Source: Lingula anatina
Lineage: Eukaryota; Brachiopoda; Lingulata; Lingulida; Lingulidae
Assembly: GCF_001039355.2 (NCBI RefSeq)
Contig: NW_019773626.1
Coordinates: 457,494-521,493, forward strand
Direction of reading: 5' to 3'
Length of the DNA stretch: 64,000 nt
Shown: positions 47,309 through 57,823 of the stretch, piece by piece
Numbering within the stretch: the first letter of the stretch is position 1
Layout of the letters: each line of letters begins with the position of its first letter
Position numbers and translations under genes: made by a program
The notes under the pieces: model-generated
What the model saw: the letters and a program-made list of their open reading frames with translations, nothing else
Database searches by the model: none
Told to the model about the DNA's origin: nothing

Positions 47309-49994
47309 CACATCGAACGCGCCAGATAATCTTTTTAATCACGCGCTGGAGTGAATCATTTACAATCGTTGAAACAGAAGTATTATTTAACTGGATTCGC
47401 CTTTATTTTTTTCTACAAAATATAAGCTGTTGGATGACCCATAGATTCACAGCCACTACAACCTCTTCAAATCCTAAGCGTCAATCCATTTTCAAAGAGA
47501 AACAAACTCACAAAACGTTCTTTCATGCAACAATTAAGAAAGTTGCATTTATTTCTATGAACATTTTACATGCACTAAGTACATGCTATCGACCATGAAA
47601 TAAAATATGACAATCAATTTCAAAAAGACAAAACACAGTTCTTTGAATGCATTTGGGTACAAAACAAATCGAATGATTAAATCAACTTTTGAAAATATTA
47701 TTACTAGTAAGACCTATTATAGAGAAACTGATCTCTTTTTAAAATAGAATGTATTAATGTGTCATAATTTCAAATATACTGTCTGAGCACTACAATGACC
47801 TGATTTAAATATAATATTGATAACTTCCAACACAATTTAATTAAAAGCATGCAATTAAAAGAAAACTTGGTGTATATCCACTTGTTGAGGTATCAGATAT
47901 CATTAAATATCATAATATAACAAGACTAGATAAGGCACATACAGACATTAACAGCTACATGTTGGATGAATCGAACAATTCTCAACTAAATCAGTTAAAC
48001 CCCCCCCCCCCCCCCGCCCATAAGCATACTTAAATAGCTCATATGCATAATTAAGAGAAATGTTAAGTTTTTCCTTCTGTCTATTCTACAGTGAAACTCA
48101 ACCATCACTCAATTGAGCTTTAAATTAGAAAATGCTGTTTTAATTCTGGTTTTCAACCACTCACCTGGCTTACCAATCTAAAAAATAAATAAATTAATTA
48201 ATTAAATAAATAAATAAACAAATAAATAAAAATCCCTTGAACTAATCACAAAAAAATGGCATTCTTTAACTAATTACATGTCCCAAAAAATCTTCCTGCC
48301 TAGAAAAGTTTAAGATTAAAAAATTAAAATGAACGCTGGGTTAAATGAGTTAAGATGCGAGATAACATTCTGCCCTTCTCTAGGTTGTGAGTTTTTGAGT
48401 AAACACTGAAACTTGCCATAAGCAGCAACGGTTATCTACATGAAATATTCCCAATTTAGAGTTAAGGTCCACCTCATTAAGCATTCTATCTCCACCTTCA
48501 AGGATGAAGTACAACATATGTTATTTATAATAATCAACATAGAATATGATCATATATCGAGGAAAATGAGGTCAGATGAAACAATAATTGACCAATGACC
48601 TCATCACTGTACACATCCTGATCAATGATGTAATTGATTTTTTTTTTACCAATCAGAGAAATTGAAAAACATGCAATCATTCAAATGACAACAATATTTG
48701 CTGACAATGGTCTTGAAACTTTTGATGCTATCTTGGTATTATTCAGTTGAATAATAAAATAATCACTGAGACCCTAGCCCCAGCTAATAACTGAATACTA
48801 AGTTAGTTATAAATGACTCTTTTTTTTTCAATTCTTAATTTTTCACACATCCAAAACAAACTACATCAAACCAAGTTTTATAAAAATAACTTATTTCTCT
48901 CTCTTTTGGCATTGCTGTTTCATTATGGCATAATCTTTTTCACAGTGCTTACTTAATTTTTTGGGGCGCAAGAAACTTTTGTTTCTGAACTAAATAAAAA
49001 CCTGTGTAAACAATTCAGTCAGTATAGCTCAATACCCCTCTTTCCTTTCAGAAAAAAAATATTTTAAAGGGATTTAATTTTATTAAAAAAAGGGGGTGGG
49101 GAATTTTTATCCATGCTATGGCAACAGGTCGCTATAACTAGCTATTCTTTTCAATCAGTATCCATAAATCTCCACAAATTACTTCAACAAACTAAAAATT
49201 TTATAACACACGAGTGTTCTGTACTAAACTGATATACAGGTAGGTAAATTAAGTAGAGGACAACAGTCTAATGGTGTGTATGCCATGAACGTCCCCAAAC
49301 TTAATGAAAAATAATAATTTTCAGCAATATCTGTCTGGAACTTAAACACACATCAGTTTACAGCTGATATATGACACAATTTGCCTTTCCAAACTCACAC
49401 CCTATAAATGTAACTTAAAAATTATCAATGGAAATTTTAAACTGAAAAAAAAAATTAAAAACCAGACATCTTGAAGATGAATGAAATAGAGGACCTTTGT
49501 GGATCCTGATGGCCACCAACCTGTCATACTTAATATGACCTTAATCAAGAAAAATATGATAATTCTCCCATCTTAAAATACTGAACTTGATCCTTATCTT
49601 TTGGGTCAAGCCTAGAATATTAGAGTACTTTGTACTATAGGAGATACCTTAAATTTTACCACTGGAAGGTAGTTAAAGCAATTACTTTTTAAAGTTGCTC
49701 ATTTTGAACTTCACTAACTAAAGACTACAAAGTACAAGTATATGGGCAATGCTATATCTTGTACCATGATTAAAAACTCAACCTACCTACCTACCTATCC
49801 TATACCACGATTAAAAAATCTCAAAACTTCAAAAATGTCCCTTGTGACTAACCATTGTTTAACTTACTGAGTATGGTTTTAAAAACAGCAGTTTATACTG
49901 TCACTAGCACGTACATCACATGTACCTTCTACACTACTTTATTTCTCTTCGTTCTTTAATTAATAAACCAGCCAAGCTGTCCTCTCTCTGCTGC

Positions 49995-50569
49995 TCATTG
50001 TCCTGCAGCACTGTTTTGTCCTCCCCTCGCCTCCTTTCTCTCCTTCTTTCCATCATCAGCGTTCCTGTGCAGCATGTAGACCCCAGCAGCCAGTCCACCT
50101 ATGTTGATCCACAGTACAATGCCTCGGTGCCACAGGTGACTAACTGCCTGCATGGCCTGGGGGTGGACAAGGAAGACTTGATTACTGATATTAATTATTA
50201 TATCGCTCACACATATGCAACAGACCTTTCCATCTCTCTAACACACACACACACACGCACTCACACACACAAAAAAAAAAAATAAAAAAATAAAAATGAA
50301 AAAAAATACATAGTAATTAAAACATAATAAAAAAAATTAATTAAGCTCATGCATTCGTTACTTTGCAACAGATCTTGTCTTCATAGATGAAAATTATCAA
50401 ACACAAGCCAAAAAACTTTCACACTGTTAGCTTACGGCCAACCTGAATGTAGGCCTTCATCAGACTGATGTGAGCAATGGACATCATTTATAAGAGGTTC
50501 CTGGCCACTATACCACCTAGCAGTCAGTGAGTGTCACACACACGCACACACACACACTCACACACACAG

Positions 50570-50600
<31 letters not shown>

Positions 50601-53600
50601 TACACACACACACACACACACACACCTTGGCAATGCTCCTCCTGTCGTGTGTGAGCAGACAGGCTCTCCCAGTCTTAGGTTTGCACACTCTGGCCATCTC
50701 AGTTAATGCTTTAGGGTACAGTACTCTGTTGTCCATAGTGGAGCCCAGTCTGAAGTGAAAATAACTGATGTTTATACATATAATTTTTGATGCAGAAGTG
50801 CAGCACAGCAATTATTCACCACCCTGTATATAGTGGTTCCCCACTGCCCCAGCTACCATTAATTGTTACATATAAGCAAACAAAGCATGTGGTATATAGG
50901 GTGTAGCTGACAAAATGTAAAACAGTATTCACTGTCTTGTTCTTGCATTAGCATATCATACTTACTGCATCATAGCTGCTTTTAAATTTTTTCTTTTAAG
51001 ACAAATATTGTAATTTATTTTTTCTGTGAAAGCAAATACCCAGTTAAGTCAAAACTGATATTGGAACTCTAATGCAATCTTACTCACAAATTATTATCTT
51101 ACCTTTTACCAAACGGCTGAAATGAGGAAAGAAAATTCCATTATTAATATCCAGTTTATAACATAACATGCATAGTTTTTATAATAATTACAACAACAGT
51201 GCATTTTGCTTTAATCAGTGTAGATTTGGTTAGAATGTTACTGGATAATCAACATACACTATAAAGGCATTTACACTGAACAAAAAATGTAAAAGTAGAG
51301 CTGAAAAAAAAAAAGGTGCCATAGTGGCTGACTTAAAGACACTGCTTAACAAGTGGATGTTCAAAGGAGAAAATATAAATAAATCACCATTGTGACAGAA
51401 AACATTTCCACAACATGACCAACCCTCGCTGTAATTTCATGATTTAAAACAGTAAGACTTGCAACTGTAATAAATGAATAAATAACAAATTAATAAACAA
51501 GAACCAACTTACCAAGTCTGTAATAAAGACATCCACTGTGTTATCTCGTAGAGGTAGGTTAGTCACGTCCCACTTCATCACATCACAGGTAGCTGACGAC
51601 CTGATTTTAAAAGTTATCTTTAGTTAATAATATAATTTTTTTTATTTCCCCTTGCTTATTAATATTGAAAAGTAAGTTCATGTAAAAATTTTTTATTTGG
51701 TTTTCAGCCTTATGCACCTGTATAGACATGGAGTAGGTAGGTAACAGGTAATTAAAAATCCAAAAATCCAGAAAATTAATATATTTCAGGTGGTTACAAC
51801 TGGGACTTATTACAGAGAAAACTATAAAACACTGCCTATCTTTTTCTTCTAATGCTGAATTTAAACACACAAGTTTCAACTTTCCAAAAAGGTTCTGAAA
51901 AGATCGGCCACACAGCATCCCACTTCCTCGTGATTGATTAAAAAAAAAATAAAGGTGAAATTTAAATTTGTAAATATACCCTACCTTCCTTTCATTCTCC
52001 TCTTCTCACGGACAAAGTCCAGGTTCTGCTGACATCTAGGCCAGGCCTTCTCATGGTTGTCACCACATATATGATACGCATTGGGCCAGTTGACAGCACC
52101 CTGAAGGACAAGATAATATAGATGCCACCACATATATGGTAAGCATTGGGCCAGTTAACAGCACCCTATAAGAAGTAGTAAAATCCAATATCATACTCTA
52201 AAATATATTATCAAAATGAAAGACCTGGTAGTAAACAAAGTAAGTGAAGATTCAAAAGTACATAGATGCCCTAGTAACAGCATCAAATATACTAAACCAA
52301 TGTCCCTCTTTGTAGATTTTGAGATAGGAATGTAAAAGTGTTTCTCCACAAAACTAGTAAATTAAATTTGAATTCAAATTCCTCATTTTTCATCTCTATA
52401 GATATAAAGCCACCCCCAAACAGGATCACGTACCTCTATAGATATAGAGCCACCCTCACACATAGGATCACATACCTCTATAGATAGATAGCCACCCCCA
52501 CACAAAGGATCACATACCTCTATAGATATAGAGCCACCCCCACACATAGGATCACATACCTCTATAGATATAGAGCCACCCCCACACATAGGATCACAAA
52601 CAACATCGCCAGGCAGGATATGAGATAATCTGGAAAGAAACAATTTGATATAATTTTCTTATACATGAGCAAAATCAAATTGTGTCAATATTGCTTTGCA
52701 TAATAAATTTTAAGTATAAATTGTGCCCATTGTCATTCATTATTTTTTCAAAAGTCTTTTTGTACTTTTACTTTAAAACTGTTACCATATAATAGCTTTA
52801 GTTATGTAGTTATAAGTGACATGTACTGTTAGGTAATAATCACTGTAAAATGCACCTACTAGTAAGTCTTGTAACATAATAAAAAGGATTTAACATTTTT
52901 CAAACTTTCTCAAAAGCTTAAAGAAAAAAACATCATGAAACAATGTGAAATGCATGAAGGAAAAGACTGATAACTTTAAAAAAATTACATTTTGAAACTG
53001 CAGTTACACAACTACACACATACATATAATGGAATTTCTTCATAAGAAATTAAAATGTCTACACAAGCTTGCAGTATCAATTGCTTCAGCATTATTTCAG
53101 GCAGTTAACAAAGAAAACTGTGCATAAAACAACATATTTTTCCTACCGTAGCATGTTATAAGCTATAGTTGTCCTTAGTGTGGTGGGTCCAAAATCCACA
53201 ATATTTCTCTTGTGCAGGCTTTCCGTGGTCAGCCCAAGGGTGACATATACGTCATTATCTGCTATATTCAGAACCACTTCCAAATCGTGATTCTTCAGAT
53301 CCACGTTCCATCCAAAATAATCCTGAATAGTCCCTCCAAATTGGGACGCAGCCTCCATCGACTGAAAACTATGATTATTCCCTGTCCTGTAACAAGTGGC
53401 CCGAAATTTGGGCAAATTCGGATTGAAAGTCCTCTTCTTTTTGGCGGCAGGTTCGTCACTGTTGTCTAAAGGAGTGGTCCTTAATGCTTGTTTCAACCTA
53501 GTGGTCAGTATGCTACACTGAGACGTGGGTTTCCCCATCACAGAATGGTCAGTATCACTGTGAACAGCATCGTCCTGTTTGGAGGAAAAGAAACAATCGC

Positions 53601-55973
53601 CACTGTGTGGGGCCACTTCAGTCACATTGCTGTTCTGTTTAGAATTAAGGCAGTCCTTGTCCCCATTTTTCTGTTGGATTATCACTTTTGGTTGGCTAAC
53701 TGGTTGTTGTTTTTGTATCGATATCTGTGATTGGCAGGCTGAGGGGTCTATAGGATGTGGCGACACCTGGTGTGCAAATTTGATGAACTTTGACCAGACG
53801 TGGAGGCCCAACTCCCAGTTGACTTCGGGCACTATACCTTTGATTTGTTTCATTACCTCTTCCTGTTTTAAAATACAGAAAAAAAAGAAATTTAGTTATT
53901 TGAATTATAAAAACAAACCAACAAACAAAACGTGTAAAAGACACTTTCCCACACCCTGAGCTTCAGAGATAACTTGCCACTAACCACTTCACTATAGCAT
54001 ATCTTCATCGTGTCAAGTTACCTCTGACGAAAATAGTTTGACCTAGTTTATATAAGCCAATCAAATCCATGTTTCAAAATTTTTCACCAAAGTTTGGTGA
54101 AAACGCTGATTGGTTGACCGTCAATCAGCAATCCTCGGCTGATTCCGCAAGCTCCATACTAACAACAAAGTTATTGTCGAGTGCAGAGACATCCGAGTAG
54201 TTCCGAGTGCATAACCGTACACAAAGAAAGCATGGCGTCTCCTACGAGTGACTACGTAAAATAATGTGTTAAGTTATCTCTTGATTCTTTGCAAAATATG
54301 AGTATATCGGAATTGAAACCAGAGCAGTTTGAGGCCCTGCATCATTATCTACTGAGGGATGATGTATTTTGCGTGCTGCCCACAGGTTACGGCAAGTCCC
54401 TGATATTCAGCCTTATCTTTGATTGGTCCGGATTTGAACAAAGCGCGCTTTGACTCGTTCGCGTTCATTGGCTAGATCGTTCAATGAGTTATTGAGTGCG
54501 GGCTTTAAATTTGATTGGCGGGCGGCGGGGGCTATCGAATGTGGTCAGAGGTAACTTGACACGATGAAGATAGGCTATAGTGAAGAGGTTAGTGGCAAGT
54601 TATCTCTGAAGCTCAGGGTGCTTTCCCATTGCTTGCAGTATCAATGTATGCTAGGTTTGCAAATAATTTTCAACCATGCAATCATGTAAAAAGTTATTGC
54701 ATTTATCTAGTATTTATGAATGAAGACTTAATTTATACCAAGTCTTGAAGTCTGATGGCTTTAGTCCATAGGCTAGACCATTTGCAAAAAAAAAAAAAAA
54801 TAAAAAAATAAAAATAAAAATGCTGTTCCTTTGACCAATAATTTTACTTCACACAAGTGCTAATAGACTTGCACTGATTTTAGCTTTCTTATCTATTTCA
54901 TTAAAATAAACAAATAAATATCCTCTGACACAAAAAGGAAGGGAATTTTTCTAAAATTCAACCACTGTCAGCAATCAACAGACAGCATATGAAGTCAATT
55001 TTTTGCCACTTAAGCTGACCAACATATCTATAGTTTCAAATAGTATAACCAAGAGAATCACCAAAACACATTGTTTAATATTACCATAAATAATATTTGA
55101 ACAAATTTTTATGCTAGCTTAATTTCTACTAGTATGTTGTCAGTAAATGGGGCAGATAAGAAGGTTAAATTTACAACCAAAATTTTTTAAAAAGCTCTTT
55201 TATGGTTGATCGAGTAATTTATTTAGTTTATCCCTTGGCATGTCAAATTTATTTAAGACGTATAAGAAACTACGTAGTAGAAGTGGTTTATATGTGTTAC
55301 TGGGAATCCACACTCAGTTCATATGTACCTTTAACAGAAATATTGATCAGATCTTCATGACCCTCAACTAGCAGACACCAGGAAATTACTTGCTATATGT
55401 ATTATATAAGTTCACATTACATTCATTATTCAGTTCAGCTCTGAACCACGTTAAAGGCAGTCACTCTTGTGTTGCTTATGCAAGTTCCAACTTATTGATT
55501 ATTGCAATTAATATGTCAAATCCACAACAAGCTGTCCATGCACGTGATAATTTGCCTGTTCCCTCAATCATTGCTGACAATTCATATTTACTGGTGGCAC
55601 GTCATTTCATCATTTATGGTCACTGGGTAAAATAAAGTGCACAGTATAACAACTTTGAAATATGCTAAGCCTTAATATCTACTGTTGGGCTGATATCCAT
55701 TCTTTGATATCTGCATATTCTATTAAAAATAAGGGTGTTTGGGTGGAAAGCATGTACAATATCCCTTTGTATGTATGTATGTCTGACAAATATTAATACA
55801 CTGCTGTCTCCTAGACCAATATACACAAATTGAATAGAATGTCTCGCTATCACACAGCATGCTACTGTGTATATTGGGCTGTAGGACATGTTGCATTATT
55901 CCTTAAGTTTGTAATTCTGCAACTGTGTCACTTATGTCATTATGGGTGATTTTGTATAAACATAAATAAAAGT

Positions 55974-56033
<60 letters not shown>

Positions 56034-57737
56034 NGCTGCAGCTTTTTCCATTTTTCATTAAATTCATCTATTGTCATGTTTCTCAGATTTTAGCTTTCTT
56101 ATCTATTTCATTAAAATAAACAAATAAATATCCTCTGCCACAAAAAGGAAGGGAATTTTTCTAAAATTCAACCACTGTCCAAGCAATCAACAGACAGCAT
56201 ATGAAGTCAATTTTTTGCCACTTAAGCTGACCAACATATCTATAGTTTCAAATAGTATAACCAAGAGAATCACCAAAACACATTGTTTAATATTACCATA
56301 AATAATATTTGAACAAATTTTTATGCTAGCTTAATTTCTACTAGTATGTTGTCAGTAAATGGGGCAGATAAGAAGGTTAAATTTACAACCAAAACTTTTT
56401 AAAAAGCTCTTTTATGGTTGATCGGGTAATTTATTTAGTTTATCCCTTGGCATGTCAAATTTATTTAAGACGTATAAGAAACTACGTAGCAGAAGTGGTT
56501 TATATGTGTTACTGGGAATCCACACTCAGTTCATATGTACCTTTAACAGAAATATTGATCAGATCTTCATGACCCCCAACTAGCAAACACCAGGAAATTA
56601 CTTGCTATATGTATTATATAAGTTCACATTACATTCATTATTCAGTTCAGCTCTGAACCACGTTAAAGGCAGTCACTCTTGTGTTGCTTATGCAAGTTCC
56701 AACTTATTGATTATTGCAATTAATATGTCAAATCCACAACAAGCTGTCCATGCACGTGATAATTTGCCTGTTCCCTCAATCATCGCTGACAATTCATATT
56801 TACTGGTGGCAAGTCATTTCATCATTTATGGTCACTGGGTAAAATAAAGTGCACAGTATAACAACTTTGAAATATGCTAAGCCTTAATATCTACTGTTGG
56901 GCTGATATCCATTCTTTGATATCTGCATATTCTATTAAAAATAAGGGTGTTTGGGTGGAAAGCATGTACAATATCCAGGCCCGTAGCCAGCAATTTCAAA
57001 AGGGGGGTTCTTTTTCTGAAATGGACATTTTCCCATAAAAACTTCATGTACCTAGATCAAATTTTACCCAGAGTGGACTTTTTCCCGGCAAAAGGGGCGG
57101 TTCTTTCGAACCCCCCGAACTCCCCCTGGCTACGGGCCTGATATCCCTTTGTATGTATATGTATGCATGTCTGACAAATAATACACTGCTGTCTCCTAGA
57201 CCAATATACACAAATTGAATAGAATGTCTCGCTATCACACAGCATGCTACTGTGTATATTGGGCTGTAGGACATGTTGCATTATTCCTTAAGTTTGTAAT
57301 TCTGCAACTGTGTCACTTATGTCATTATGGGTGATTTTGTATAAACATAAATAAAAGTAAACACACACACACACACACAAAAAAAAAGTCTTATGTTTAA
57401 TAATTGTTATAATTGCATGAATATAACATCAAGTTAAGGTTCAATGGGTACCAAAACTTACAAATTTGACATCACTTTAATAATTTTGATTTCATTATTA
57501 ATTCTTGGTGACTCAGAAATTAAAAAAAAAAGAAAAAAAAACACAAACCTGGTCCTTTGAAAAGTTGAAATCTTCGTATCGTTTCACTACCACATACAAG
57601 TTATCAACACCCCCAAGCTGTAGCACCTGTGAAATAAATATATAAATAAAATATTTTTAATTATTATGATCAATTCAATATTAGATGTAACCCAAGACAC
57701 ATAATATCTTTTGCTCATCTTTCCTCTTTCCTTGACT

Positions 57738-57823
<86 letters not shown>

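Larger units (their letters stand above)
46577..49994. other. Intergenic / possible 3' UTR region of THUMPD3
   Basis: No exon is recognised. It contains two MITE-like elements (47077-47211 and about 47250-47308), a C run (48001-48015) and an AAAT-rich tract (about 48181-48230). The THUMPD3 3' UTR must begin at 49994 on the minus strand, but its end cannot be set. Confidence 0.5.
54876..57378. repeat. 1.2-kb direct tandem duplication in THUMPD3 intron 2
   Basis: Copy 1 is 54876-56033 and copy 2 is 56086-57378. They differ by scattered single bases, small indels, CA-tract length and a 165-bp transposon present only in copy 2. A single n at 56034 lies between them, so collapse or false tandem placement of two alleles is possible. 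The 81-codon frame at 55390 and 56602 is duplicated DNA, not a gene. Confidence 0.85.

Noticed and set aside
49920-50285. 121-codon plus frame
   Set aside because: Antisense to the last THUMPD3 exon and ends in translated (CA)n.
55390-56847. Identical 81-codon frames at 55390 and 56602, looking like a conserved gene pair
   Set aside because: The identity is explained by the 1.2-kb DNA duplication; flanking non-coding bases are equally conserved.
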